Shown piece after piece: positions 27,591 to 39,052 of a stretch of DNA of 64,000 bases. Source of the DNA: Diatrype stigma (lineage: Eukaryota; Ascomycota; Sordariomycetes; Xylariales; Diatrypaceae); NCBI GenBank assembly GCA_022225965.2, contig JAKJXP020000013.1:186001-250000 (forward strand). Reading direction: 5' to 3'. The notes beneath the pieces were generated by a model. It had not been told where the DNA came from. It worked only from the letters and a program-made list of their open reading frames with translations, and searched no databases. A program made the position numbers and the translations under genes. Each line of letters starts with the position of its first letter. The stretch's first letter is position 1.

Positions 27591-30140
27591 CTAAAGTTTG
27601 GCCGAGCTCGTAGTCCCATTACTCTGCAACGCAGACGCGTAGTCGTATCCGTCCAGGCCGGGCACTACGACTTTAGTCGCGTTCCCTCCAGCATCGTAGA
27701 GCGACTGGCCAGCGAAGTCCGCGACAGACCCAGATAGTGGCTGGCGCGGATCTTCGAGCGTGACCCGGATCCTCGTCGTCAGGGCAAGGTAGTCGTCGGG
27801 GCCGGAGATGGCTGGCAGGTCGCTCACGTAGGGTGTCGTGGCGTTGATCACCGGGTAGGTGCCCGTCGCGACCTGGTAGGCGGGGAATCCGGCGAACATG
27901 TTCCCGGCGAGGGTCACGAGCCCGCGAAGTCCGCCCCAGAGAAGCCGCAGTTCGGGCTCGAACACACGGAGCCCGTCGGGGGAGGTGTCCGTGACGTTGG
28001 GCACGAGCCCGTTCGGCGCGATGTAGATCCTGTCGACGGGGAGCTCCGGGTGCAGCTTGAGGAACGTCTGTGCCAGTGTGTTGGAGCTCATGACCACCCC
28101 GGCTGTCTCGCGTCCCAGCTGGCCGTCGATCAGAACCATCAGCTTGGTCCAGTCGATCTCGTGCTGATCGAGAAGCGTCTTGATTTCCAGGGCTTGGTTG
28201 AGCGCTTCGAGGAAAAACGTCGCGGTCATAACGCTGTTCATGGGGATGGTAGCACCCAGCTCCCCGCCAGTCGAGTTGAAGTAGTTGTCCCGTAGAAACT
28301 CGTAGCTCAGCTTGGTCGGGTCCGCTAGCACAGCGTCCAGCAGTCGGATCGTGACGTCGCAGGCATAGCTCACCATGTCCGAAATGCTAGTCTCGCGCCC
28401 CTCCCAGGCTGGGACTTGCAGCTGGTCTCGCCACAAAGCCGGAGAGTTCGCGCCCCGTGCCGCCGTCGTCGCATTGAGGAGGTTGGTCGCGGCATCCCGC
28501 CAGCTCTGTCCCTCGGGATCCAGTGCGTACAGCCCTGCTAATGCACCTATGGCCGGGCCTAAGTGAGAAGTCGACGTGATCTCGATGAAGCCGGCCGTCC
28601 CGTATCGGTAGGGCAAGTGAGCGGGGTCTCCCCCGTCTCCGGGATAGAATATGATATCCTCCGCGGTGCCTACAATCAGAGGGTTGGAAGCTTGGATCGT
28701 TGTCGAGGCGTTTTGGTACTGGGAGCCGATACTGGTGTCGCTTCCGGTGAACGCGTTGAAGAGCGTTTGGAACTCAGGAGATATGTATTGGGCATCTTGT
28801 CTCTTCGCATAGGGAGATCTCTTCGACATGGGACAACCAGACCTAGGCGCGGGTGCAGGTGCAGGTGCAGGTGCGGGCACAGGTGCAGGTACAGGCGCGG
28901 GCGCGGGCGCGGGCGTGGGTGCGCGCGGCTTATTCTTGGACATAGGACAACCAGACGGGGGTTCGGGCCCTGTCTCAGGGACGGATCGATACATGTGGTT
29001 GTCTTGTCGGACAGCCACTTCCTGGGACGCCTGCGCAGGAACGAATCGATAGACGTAGCTGTCTTGTCGGAAGTGCAGGTCCTCCGTCATACTATCTGCC
29101 ACTACGACATAGTTGGCATCCCCAACGGAAAACGTCGAGATGTCCGTGCCAGCCAAGGTCGGAAACTCGCTTACGACATTGAGGCCATCGTCGTCCACTC
29201 GGTATATGGTAGAGTTCAGGGCAACGACCGGATCAGTCACAGTTCCAGTCAACATTTTCAGGAGGATCAGATACTGAGAACCGCCATCTTCAATCAGAGC
29301 GAACTCCCTCCCGCCAGCACCAGAGAGAGTCTGATACTGCTGGAATCCTTGGTCGCCCCACTCGTAGATCAAGCTGTCGTTGGTCATGCGCGCGAAAGCC
29401 ATCAATGTGCGGTTCTTGTTCTCAAAGAGATGCATGGCCCGTCCGCCAACGCCGTCAAGAGTCTGGAAATGGACAAACTGGTCCTGCTTCCATTCGAGCA
29501 CATACGATGGCTCAACGTGGTCGGCATAGGCGAGGAATTCGCGGCCATCCAGGGAGAAGTGAAGCCAGTTGTAGCCCATGACGGATGGCACGGTTTGGAA
29601 GGTCTGGAATGTACTCCCATCCCATTCATAAATGGTGGAGTTGGTCACAGGGATAGTAGGTTCGAAGCCGCTGCCCTGGTCACCCTGAGCCAGAGCCAAG
29701 AAATGGCGTCCGTCTATGTCGAAAGCGCGCCACTGTTTGGCTCCGAACGTCGGCATGCACTGGAATTTGGAAAACTGGTCGCCGACCCATTCGAAAATGC
29801 AAGACTCGACGTCCATGCTGTAAGTCGGATCGCTGCCGGTCCGTTCGCACGCAGTAGCTAAGAAGGTTCGCCCGTCGATGGTGAAGAATTCCGCGTCCTC
29901 GCCGCCAGGCACGTCCAGTTGTTGATACTCCTGGAATTCGGTGGACCCTTCACTGGTTCGGTAAAGCATCAGCGAGACGTTGCTGTCGCCGCCGTGCATA
30001 CTGGCCTCCCCTCCAGGTATGTCTTGGGCAAATTGGGGAATGGCTAAGAAGTAACATGCTTGTGTGAAGTATACGGCAGCAGCCCTCGACCCGTTGGTGA
30101 ACAGGCTTTGGGCAAGCTCTAAGGATACGGATGTAGCCAT
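27591..30140 (-). CDS. EAR-repeat protein fused to an unrecognised C-terminal domain
   Basis: A single-exon 849-residue protein. Residues ~40-370 carry about seven EAR/EPTP-type units of ~45-50 residues, each with an aromatic strand pattern such as NWLHFSLDGREFLAYAD and YVLEWKQDQFVHFQTL; EAR repeats build beta-propellers. Residues 357-390 contain a twofold repeat (RQDSYVYRFVP, RQDNHMYRSVP). The motif SGCPMSK occurs at 396-402 and 434-440, flanking a Pro-Ala linker. A KR dibasic site at ~446 precedes a ~400-residue domain (FQTLFNAFTGSDTSIG, IIFYPGDGGDPAHLPYRYG, VMSSNTLAQTFLKLHPELP) that I cannot assign with confidence; it may belong to a DUF family seen in bacteria and fungi. No clear signal peptide is present, yet sequons are common. 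Function is unknown. Confidence 0.85.
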   Translation of the reverse strand: MATSVSLELAQSLFTNGSRAAAVYFTQACYFLAIPQFAQDIPGGEASMHGGDSNVSLMLYRTSEGSTEFQEYQQLDVPGGEDAEFFTIDGRTFLATACERTGSDPTYSMDVESCIFEWVGDQFSKFQCMPTFGAKQWRAFDIDGRHFLALAQGDQGSGFEPTIPVTNSTIYEWDGSTFQTFQTVPSVMGYNWLHFSLDGREFLAYADHVEPSYVLEWKQDQFVHFQTLDGVGGRAMHLFENKNRTLMAFARMTNDSLIYEWGDQGFQQYQTLSGAGGREFALIEDGGSQYLILLKMLTGTVTDPVVALNSTIYRVDDDGLNVVSEFPTLAGTDISTFSVGDANYVVVADSMTEDLHFRQDSYVYRFVPAQASQEVAVRQDNHMYRSVPETGPEPPSGCPMSKNKPRAPTPAPAPAPVPAPVPAPAPAPAPAPRSGCPMSKRSPYAKRQDAQYISPEFQTLFNAFTGSDTSIGSQYQNASTTIQASNPLIVGTAEDIIFYPGDGGDPAHLPYRYGTAGFIEITSTSHLGPAIGALAGLYALDPEGQSWRDAATNLLNATTAARGANSPALWRDQLQVPAWEGRETSISDMVSYACDVTIRLLDAVLADPTKLSYEFLRDNYFNSTGGELGATIPMNSVMTATFFLEALNQALEIKTLLDQHEIDWTKLMVLIDGQLGRETAGVVMSSNTLAQTFLKLHPELPVDRIYIAPNGLVPNVTDTSPDGLRVFEPELRLLWGGLRGLVTLAGNMFAGFPAYQVATGTYPVINATTPYVSDLPAISGPDDYLALTTRIRVTLEDPRQPLSGSVADFAGQSLYDAGGNATKVVVPGLDGYDYASALQSNGTTSSAKL
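28852..28928. repeat. In-frame GGTGCA-type hexamer repeat coding the Pro-Ala linker
   Basis: A run of GGTGCA/GGCGCG-type hexamers on the plus strand codes alternating Ala-Pro on the minus strand. It forms the hinge between the two halves of the EAR fusion protein and is likely to vary in length between strains. Confidence 0.8.
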
Positions 30141-30299
30141 GGCGAAATGAGTAGTGTTCGAGCTGGCAAAGTGCTTGTGTTCCTTTCACTTCCCTCTTCT
30201 TGGAGGGAACTCTGAGTCCTATATATAATGCTGAGTAGTGGCTTGTCCCGGGAGCCTGGTGAGGGAGCCTGGAGGGCCGGCTCATTGTCGTGGAAATCC

Positions 30300-31060
30300 G
30301 TGTCCACAATGCCTGTTATGATCAGGGGATGTAACGGTTCACGGATATCATGGATGTGTGCCAAGGTCGCAATCTACACCTTCATTACGTCGTATCCGTG
30401 GATCTCTAGTCTAGCCATTAATGTTTCTGTATATTAGGAATACCGGGGGCTATACTTCGTACAACGCCTTTGATACCAAGACTCACGCGAAGTATTTCCT
30501 TCATTGCTTATGCACAGCTTACGTATGTCCCAGCATCAGTGTCGAATCTCGGAACCTCTTGGTTAGCCATTGATATCTATGTGTATTACAAATACCGTGG
30601 CTATACGTCGTATAATACCTATGATGCCAGGACAGTCCCGGCAGGAGTTACGCGAGTTCTTGCCGTTGTTGCCTATGTCCAGCTGACGTATATCCCAAAA
30701 CCTATGTCGTATCCCTAGGCTTTCGACCTAGTCCTTAATAATCCTGTATATAAAAAATACCGTAGCGCATATGATACCAGGTTAATTCTGGCAGAGCTTA
30801 CGGGAGTTATTGCCGTTATTGCCCACATCTAGTGAACGTACAGTCCAAAATCTATGTTGCATCCTTAAATTTAGACCTACCTAGTAGCCATTAATAATTT
30901 TTGTATATCACAAGTACCGTAGCTAAGTACCGTAGCTAAGTACCGTAGCTAAGTACCGTAGCTATGCTTCGTATAATGCCTTAATACCAGGACAGTCCGG
31001 GCAGGACTTACGCGAGTTCTTGCCGTTGTTGTCTATGACTAGCTGATGTATATTATGATA
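30300..31060. repeat. Degenerate tandem array, ~152-165 bp units
   Basis: Units beginning AATACCGKRGC start near 30439, 30591, 30756 and 30912, and a partial unit precedes the first. Shared landmarks are TACG/TTCGTATAATRCC, GATRCCAGGACAGTC, TTACGCGAGTTCTTGCCGTT and CTAGCCATTAATNNTYCTGTATAT. Divergence between units is high, so the array is old. Confidence 0.75.
30912..30963. repeat. Four perfect copies of a 13-bp unit
   Basis: AAGTACCGTAGCT is repeated four times without mismatch at the head of the last long unit, a recent local expansion inside an old satellite. Confidence 0.92.
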
Positions 31061-31317
31061 GGATTGGGTGACGTTGATAACTTCAGCCACTGCTATGCCA
31101 AGCTGGAAAGGGGCTGTTTTGCCCTATGGGCTGCCTAAAGAAGCGCGTCGTCTTTCGCACCCCTGCAGCCCTAAGAGGCCTAGACCTGATGCTGCAGGAA
31201 AATTCCATTTCCGGACGACAGTTTGCCGACACGACCAATCAGATTAGCGTAGTGTTAAAGTTATGCGCTAAAGTCCGGGGAAGCCTATCTTTAGTGACAA
31301 TCTAGTTACATAATTAA

Positions 31318-31395
31318 TCCGCGATCATATTCCGCAATCATATTTCGCGATCGTATTTCGCGATCGTATTTCGCGATCATATTCCGCGATCATAT
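31318..31395. repeat. Six copies of a 13-bp unit
   Basis: Unit consensus is TYCGCGATCRTAT. Copies differ almost only by C/T or A/G transitions, which fits the RIP-prone surroundings. Confidence 0.9.
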
Positions 31396-33593
31396 TCCGC
31401 AGTGCAAAACACCCCAGATGTATATACTATATTTCTCTTAGTCGCATCAAGGCTGTACTGACCAATAATTTCGGGTAACAGCATTTCAAAGCATTTGGGT
31501 GTAGGTATATCTAAGTGTAGGTATATTGACCAACCCCAACGACGTCATACGACACATGTCTACTATGTATTAGCGGTACTATGTATTAGCCGCGTCACCA
31601 CTAGTCATCCCGGCGGCTGCGAGGGCATCGTGAGCTTCAGGGAAGGAAGCCTGGATTTGCGGAAGCAGCTAGTTGGTAGGGTCAGACCGTGACATCGCGC
31701 GGTATATCGCGTGGTAGACCGCCAGGGATTATTGTGAGCTGCTGATATTGAGCTGCAAGGTTCCGTCACCGGCACTGGTATCGGTACTTATTGTCCTTCC
31801 GGATATGGTTACGGCAGCAACCGTTCGGTAGCCCAAGAGACCTCGGAATAGCGGCAACTATACAGGTCAATGCTTGGAATACTGCTAGTCGAAACTATGA
31901 CAGCTACTAGTAGGTTACAGAGCGCGACTCTATAAACACATGCCCAATCACTATAACTTGTACTACAGGTTAAGTCGTTCCCAAGAATTGAGACGTTTTC
32001 CACATGTTCCTCAGCACGTTTCGGCGTACATCAATTCAAGCATATGAGTGTATTCACTTTCTTTCCGTCAAAGCAGTTTGCCGCCACAACCAATCGGAAC
32101 AAGGTAAAATGGTATGTTGACCAACCCCGACCACGTAGTGAAGCACATGCCTTTTAGCATTAGCAGTATTCATGGCAAAGAAGCTTGGCAAAATATTTTC
32201 GAGTACTCGGTTTTGAGATATGACGAATTCACGACGCGTGTACAGCGTCTTCGGGAGCCGGCGAACGGATCTTGGGTGTAAGAACAACTTTATGCTTGGG
32301 AGTATCTATCTTAGGCAAACTCCTGACTCAGGGGCCACCCATCGTGGTCGTTAAGACTATCCATAGCGCAGGTTAAGAACATTAGGTCAAGGACTTGGTT
32401 ATGTTCCCAATTGGCTTGGAAGCTCATTGGGACATCGATGGGGTAATATTGTGCACTTACGCTCTACGAATGGAGACACGTTACTGCTGTTCCGAATTGA
32501 AGTGTCCGACTTTATAACACGAAGGCACAATCCTACCCACCGTCGCCTCTGTTTATCGTTAAACGCAGTAGCACAAGACTGACTAGGTAGGTACCTATGT
32601 CAGCAGGCAGGCTATGCATGAGGAGTTCATCTGTCTGACCTCCTCTGCTTCCCCGCAACCTGCATCAGCCTTATAAGACTTCTTCGTCTTGAGACGCGAC
32701 CCAAAGATGTAAGCAAATGAATACGCAATGCGCACACAAGCTGTTCAGCGATGCCCCAATATATCCATATGACATCATATGTATCTCCATTATTCAACGA
32801 CGTCCATGTCACCGAACAAGACCCCTCACAATATGTGTTTAATACTTAGCATTCCCAGGAAACAACTCAAGGCAAGCAAGGCTTCGAAGGTAGAGGGGGC
32901 TTGAGAAGGGGGTGGGGGCGGAAGTTCTCTCACCAAGCACTCGCCGGGGATAATACACGTTTCTCCGCGATCGATTTCACCCCCGTCGTCGACTTCTTCA
33001 ACATAGGACCGATTAACAGGAACCGTCACCTTACAGAGTCTAATTGAATGGGTTCCGCGTAGTGACCTGCCTAATATTTGTACGACGCCATCTACACTTT
33101 CGGGGGCCAGAGGAGATGATTGGATGCGCTTCTGTACAGCGCTATCTAAGGGGTATGAACTTGCGGAGTCACTCACTCACTCACTCACTCAGTGCCATCA
33201 CCTTCGGGGATGTGACACTGCTGTGCCGCGCGCTTGTCTCAGCTGACGCTGTTCAAATAAGAATCGATAGTTAGTTACAGCTTACGACCCTGTGCCCAAT
33301 AGATGCCAGTTAGAATTTATGTTTTGGCTCCACTCCGCTCTTAAGCAAGCTCCATGGTAGCTGACCCCGGCTACCGAGAGGAAGTGTCTTACTATTTGGG
33401 CAGTAGTATTATCTTTTATCCGACCCCCTAACATGGTACGGAACGCCTTTTCAAAAATAGTGGTATTTATGAACCGACCTTCTTCCAACCTGAATACGGC
33501 AAAGCTCCAAGGATAAGATCCATATCTGCACCTAGGGGTATTACCATTTGCTCGTATTGTGTCTTGCTTTTATTAATAATTAAACCGTATAAC

Positions 33594-33598
33594 TGCAT
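33594..33598. other. Target site duplication (TGCAT), left
   Basis: TGCAT directly abuts the left LTR and recurs at 41898-41902 directly after the right LTR, as expected of integrase-mediated insertion. Confidence 0.85.
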
Positions 33599-33782
33599 TG
33601 TCGCATTCAAAAAATCACAAATAAGGAAGAATTCGGATATAGATTTAGTTATATAAAAAAAAAAAAGCGATCTTTAATTTAAGAAGCGAAAGAGCTCTTT
33701 ATATATAGTATGTTAAGCCATTAAATGCAAATTACCTAGTTATATAATTTAAGCTTTTTTATATAGCCCCTATATCGCGATA
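33599..33782 (-). repeat. LTR of the Copia element (3' LTR in element orientation)
   Basis: 184 bp, aligned without gaps to 41714-41897. The two differ at 24 sites, all transitions. Plus-strand termini are TG...TA, that is TA...CA in element orientation, consistent with a RIP change of the canonical TG end. Confidence 0.92.
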
Positions 33783-33790
33783 TATTCCTT
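33783..33790 (-). other. Polypurine tract of the Copia element
   Basis: On the minus strand AAGGAATA immediately precedes the 3' LTR, the place where plus-strand DNA synthesis is primed in LTR elements. Confidence 0.6.
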
Positions 33791-33899
33791 AAATTAATTA
33801 TATGCAAATGTATTAATTTATAAAAAAAGCGAACTACTAAATAAATAAAAAATAATTTCGTAAAATTAATAAAATGCAATTGCAATACGTAATAATTTA

Positions 33900-35450
33900 A
33901 TTTAATTAATGCATATTTGGTTATTATATAAATAATTCCTTTTATTACTATATAAATAATTATCCGAATAACGCATTATTAATTATACGTATTCGCTTTA
34001 TAAGTATTAAAGTATAAATAAAGCGCCTTTTTTATTTTATTTTGTTTTTTTTTTGGTTTTTTTTAGGCATTATTTATAAAGCGATATGTAATTTATTCGA
34101 AAATTAAAGCAAAAGCGTGCCTTTTATATTAACCGTAATTGCATTTTTTAAAATAAACAAAATGAAACGACCTAATTTAAAAACCCGCCGTAAAAACCGC
34201 ATCCGCGTTATTGCCGAATTCGCCGCCGCCGTTTAAAGGCGCGTTGCTTGCCGCGTCGCCGCCGCTTAAAAACGTACCGCCGCCGCTGCTATTAAAGAAT
34301 AAGCCCGCGTTGTTACTGTTGCCGAAAAGGTTTGCGTCGTTGCCGCCGAATTCGAGGCCGAATTAAAGGCCCAATTCTTTGGCGTTTTCGCTTCCGCCGT
34401 TAACGACGAGCTGTTTTTTAGGCCGGAAAAAGCTGGCTTCGTTAATAACGAATCGCTTTTCGATTTGGAAAACGCGGATGCCTCTTTTTTTTCGGAGGCT
34501 TTTTTTTTTCGGGAAATGGGGGGTTCGATATTTTCGCGCGTTTTCCTTTTCGCCGTTGCTCGCGTTTAGTTTCGTTTTTGCCGCTTGCTTTTTTTTTCGC
34601 TGCCTTCGAAATCTTTCGCTTGCGTTGTCGTTTAATCCGTCGCCGTTTGCCGCCGAATATTCCTTCGTTTGTTTCGAATGCCGCCTGTATTTTTAAAAAA
34701 AAAAAAAAAACAAAAAGGGCAAAAATAAAGGCAAAAGTAAAAGCAAAGCGCCAAAAGTTCGGTTTCTTTTTAATGGTACGATTCGGATTATTTTTTATTT
34801 TAAATGTATTCGGTTTGTTTTAATCGGACGTTTTTACGGAATATATTTAAACGCCGTTAGGAAAGGTTGCCGTTATTGGCGTTACGTTTTCGGACATAAA
34901 TGCGCCGCTTTATAAATTATTTTATATATTTAATTATCGATTTCCTAAAATTAATTCCTTTATTTTAATTTTGTCGCCATTTATAATTTGGCGCGCCGAA
35001 TAATAGCTATTCTTAAAAGTAATTGCCGAAAAGTAAATACTTATTTCTTTTTTTTTTCTTGCTTTATTAATTATTTTTAAAACGCCTTTACGTTATGCCG
35101 CGGCTTTTGCGTATTGCTTTTTTAATTCGAAATTAAAGGCGTTTCGAATTTCTGGTCCGTTAATTAAAATAAAAAGCTAATGGCTGCCTTCGCCGAAAAG
35201 CGGAAAGAAAAAGAAAACGAAAAGGAAAAAGAAAAAGAAAAAAAAAAAAGACGAAGAAAAAAAAGAAAAAAAGGAAAGCGAAAGCAAAAGCGAAAACGAA
35301 AACGAGGACAAAAGCGAGAACGAAAGCGAAAAAAACCCTTTCGGCGGCCTAAATGCGATAGCCGGTGCTTTGTTAATCGTTATTTTTTAAGTTTGCTTAA
35401 AAAAAAAATAATTATGCCTTCGTTATTGTTGCTTTTTGGGATGTATTTTT
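33900..35450. other. GC-richer extra segment inside the Copia element
   Basis: Lies between the expected RNase H end and the 3' LTR. It has CCG-rich blocks (34190-34400) and a purine-rich block (35190-35335) unlike the surrounding AT-rich DNA. The CCG block is largely open on both strands. The plus strand reads an Ala/Val/Arg-rich frame from 34162 with three TAA stops. The minus strand reads a Gly/Asn-rich frame with one stop upstream of the run FGNSNNAGLFFNSSGGG. I cannot tell which strand, if either, was coding. Confidence 0.5.
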
Positions 35451-36435
35451 AAAGCTTATTTTGCGCCTTGCGATGCGGTATTTTGCGGAATTGGTTAGGT
35501 TTTCGATATAAGGGCCGGTAAGTCCTTTTATGAAATTTTTTTTGCTTTTTATTAATAATCCCGATCCTTAATATGCCGTATATCTTAAAAGTTAAATAAA
35601 GCCTTAAAATATTTAAAGCTTTGCTTATTTAATGCTTTAATTAAATCGTCGATTAGTATTTAATTAATAATAAAATAAATAACTTTAAAAAATCCTTTTT
35701 TATGCTTTTATTTAAGCCATATGTTTTATATATTTATATAACGAAGTTTCGTGCTTATTTTTATTTAATTATTAACAATTAATTTAATCGTTTATTAGTT
35801 ATTATAAAAAATTCTCTAAGGCTTTTTTAAATTTAGCTGGAAATTTCGAAATAAGCGTTAAAGGGTTATTGTTTTTTTAGTTATATCCGAAAGGGCAAGT
35901 AATTTAGCTTTTATTATGAAGATCGATATTATGCTTTGCCGAATTGCTTTTTATATAATGAAACCGCTAAAAAGCGTTATAATATAGCCTGTTATTAAGC
36001 GCTTTATTTTTTCGTCGTTTATAAAAAAAGCATTTTTTATTATAAGCAATGCTTATGCTTTTTTGCTAAACCTTTTATATATAATTCCCAAGAACCTTAT
36101 ATTATATAAATAAAAGATTATTCGATTTGTTGCTACCAAATGCTTTGGTTCTGGATTTATAAGGAACTTTGAAAACGTAAAAATAATATAAGCTATATTT
36201 GGTTTAATTATTATCGTTATATACAAAATCGAGCTAATACGTTTCTGATATGCTTTTACTTGCTTCTTAATAGCGCTTTCTTTATATTTAATAAAAGGCT
36301 CGATTTTTATGGGAATAAAAGAAGAATTAGCATTATTATTAAGTTTAAAGCATATGGCGATTTTTTCGATATACTAATTATGAGCCAAATAAATTTATTT
36401 CGCTTTGCGGTTTTTATTTATTTGGATTTTAAAAA

Positions 36436-36740
36436 ACCAAATTATTAGACCTTAATTCTTTATTTCGTAAATACTTTATAGCTTTTTATTAAGATCGTTT
36501 ATTGCGTTTTGATTATTTTTATAATAAAACAAAAAAATATCGTTTACGAAAAAGATTATTAAGATCGTTCCGTTTTTATTAATAAAAAGATACGGGTTTT
36601 TTATAAACGGAATAAGTTTTAACGTTTTAAAAGTAATAAAAAATTCCTTATATTAAAACATAAAAAAGTCCTTTAGTTTATATAAAGCTCGTTTAAGTTC
36701 GATTATTATTTCGAATTATTTAAACCCTTTAAAAAGTTCG
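36436..36740 (-). pseudogene. Copia reverse transcriptase relic
   Basis: On the minus strand this translates to recognisable Ty1/Copia reverse-transcriptase pieces: RALYKLKD (family LYGLKQ block), then NPYLFINKNGTI, IIFFVNDIFLFYYKNNQNAI and YEIKN. The active-site YVDD-type box reads FVND, an Asp-to-Asn change explained by one G-to-A mutation, and TAA stops interrupt the frame. It fixes the element's family and orientation. Confidence 0.85.
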
Positions 36741-39052
36741 TACGTTATTGGTATTTCGCTTTTTTTTTTTGTATTAAAAAAAGTAATAACGACGTTAAAT
36801 TATTAAACCTTTAGGTCGAATTTAGTTATAATGACTATCGTTGTTTTAAACGTACGAAATGCCAAAATAACAGCGTAAGTGCTTTCGATGGTTTTTTTTC
36901 GTTAGAGATTTCCGTATACGTAAAGCCGTAATTTCGTCCGGATAAAGAATCCGTTTTCGTTAAATTTATAAATAAACATTTATTTTAAGGATATGGGTTT
37001 ATTTTAACGGTAATCCTTTTTCCGGTATTTTTACGTTTTTTTCTTGATTAATATACGTATTTCGAAATAAGCATTTTCTTTAAATAAAATATTTAAAAGG
37101 TAATTATTAAGTTCTTTTTAATTTTTAAGTAATAATTTAATAAATTGGTTTTTATATATTTTGGGCATATTAGGTATAGCGTTTATTTTGGACGTATGCT
37201 TTTAATTAATTACCGTAACGATTACGAAATAAAGGGTTTTATAAGTTCCATTTAAATGCTGAATAATATTTTCGAGCAAGAATATAAAGATTCGCAATTC
37301 GTATTAATTCATTTTTTTCTATTTTTTAAGTAAAAGATCCTTCGATTATATTATAATGAATATTTTTAATAAAGCATTTATTTCCGAATCAAAAGCTTCC
37401 GAATTATTATTAGGATTTAAACGTACGTTTTTTTTCGTTAGCTAAAAAAATTTGCGCATTTATTTGGTATTAGGAATATTCGTTTTGGCTACGCGTTTTT
37501 TATTTCGAATAGCGCTCGATCGTATAAGGGCTATCGGTTCGCTTTTTTTTACGATAATGGTGCTTTTTATATTTTTTTTTTCGGATATGATGTAACGAGA
37601 ATTTTATATTTTGCCGAAGCTTTTATTTTAAGCATTAATATCGCCCTTATTTATTCGAATAGCATTTAAGCGGGATAAATCCGTAGTTAACGGCTTTTTA
37701 TCGAAATTACTTATTATATTTATAGGCTAATTCTTAACGTTTATTTTTTCCGTATATGGATTGTTTTCGAATACGTTGCCGTAAGCAATAATTAAATTTT
37801 CGGCCGATTTTTTAGTTTCGTAATTATTAATGGGTAATTCCGGAAAAAAGATTAAAAGTTTTTTACGAATTATATTTTAAAAGAGCTCCTTTATTTTCGA
37901 ATTTTAATTTATCGGTTGGCTATTTAGTATTTCTTTTTCGGAAGGAGGCTTATTTTTTAGCTATAATTTTAAAGCTTTTTTATCCAATTGGTTTTACGTA
38001 TCGAAAGTTTTTAATACAGTTTTATAAGGATTTATTTTTATAAATTAATGGAAAACATCGGCGATTTCTTAAATGATATCTTTCGAAAGCGCCTTTGCCT
38101 TTTTTTTTTCCGATATATAGAAGATCCTTTTTTTAAAGGTAATATTGCGCGTAATAATAATTTAATTCAGCTTTGGTATTTAAATTCTTTAAAGATTTGT
38201 TATAACGTAATTTATTAAATATCCGATATAAGCTTTTGGCTAGACTTTATATGTTCGTTTGTTTTAATAAGCTTATTTGGCTTTATTTAAAAAATACGCT
38301 TTGCAGCCATAGACAAATATAAAGCCCTAATTAGGACGGAAATCGGCTATAAGGGATTTCGTAATTTCTGGGCTATATTAACGAAAATACTTACGGAACC
38401 ATTAATCGAAAACCTTTAAGAAAAAGTGCAGCTAATAAGCGTTATTCGGGCTTATATTATATAGTTATGCAGCTGTATATATAATTTCGGGCCAAAGCTT
38501 TTGAAATAAGTTTAAGGAACTTATTATCGCAATAATGCGTTTAAATAATATATTTTTAATTCGTTTTATTCCTTTATTGGGTTTTTTGGTATAAAGTGGC
38601 GTAAGTTCGCTTTTAATATTTTTTTTTATACCCATTTTTCGAATTCCGAAAAGCCTTTAAGCGCAATCGTTTTTATATCGTTGTTTTAATAAATAATGCA
38701 AATCGCAAGCCTAAAACGGCGTTATATCCAGTTCTTAAAGTTCTTTTAAATCTTTAAGGCGGTTTGTAGTTGCCGATTTTTCGTAAAAAAAACCTAAAGC
38801 GTAATATTATATTCGTTTTTAATTATCATGAAATTAATGGAGCCATCGTATTCTTTAGGAAATTCAAATCAATTTTACGAAATACGGTAAAACGGTTTAT
38901 AAAATCGATTTTTAAATGGGATGCGAATAATTATACGCTTGGCCTTTATTTGCGTATAATGCTTATAATTAATAGTTTTCGTTTTATTAATTTTTATTTT
39001 TCTGGCGTTTTTAACGAGCGCTTTAAAAGTACGAGCATTTAAATGTTTAAAT

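Larger units (their letters stand above)
30141..33593. other. Repeat-rich intergenic flank of the retroelement nest
   Basis: Contains the EAR gene promoter, degenerate ~155-bp tandem units (30300-31060), two 13-bp arrays, diverged duplicated segments near 31216/32072 and 31510/32110, and two minus-strand open stretches (32826-33176 and 33282-33488) that may be gene remnants. No intact gene is supported. Confidence 0.55.

Noticed and set aside
28563..29861. 432-codon plus-strand frame inside the EAR gene
   Set aside because: Antisense shadow of the minus-strand gene; Arg/His/Gly-rich with no domain, while the minus frame carries clear repeats.
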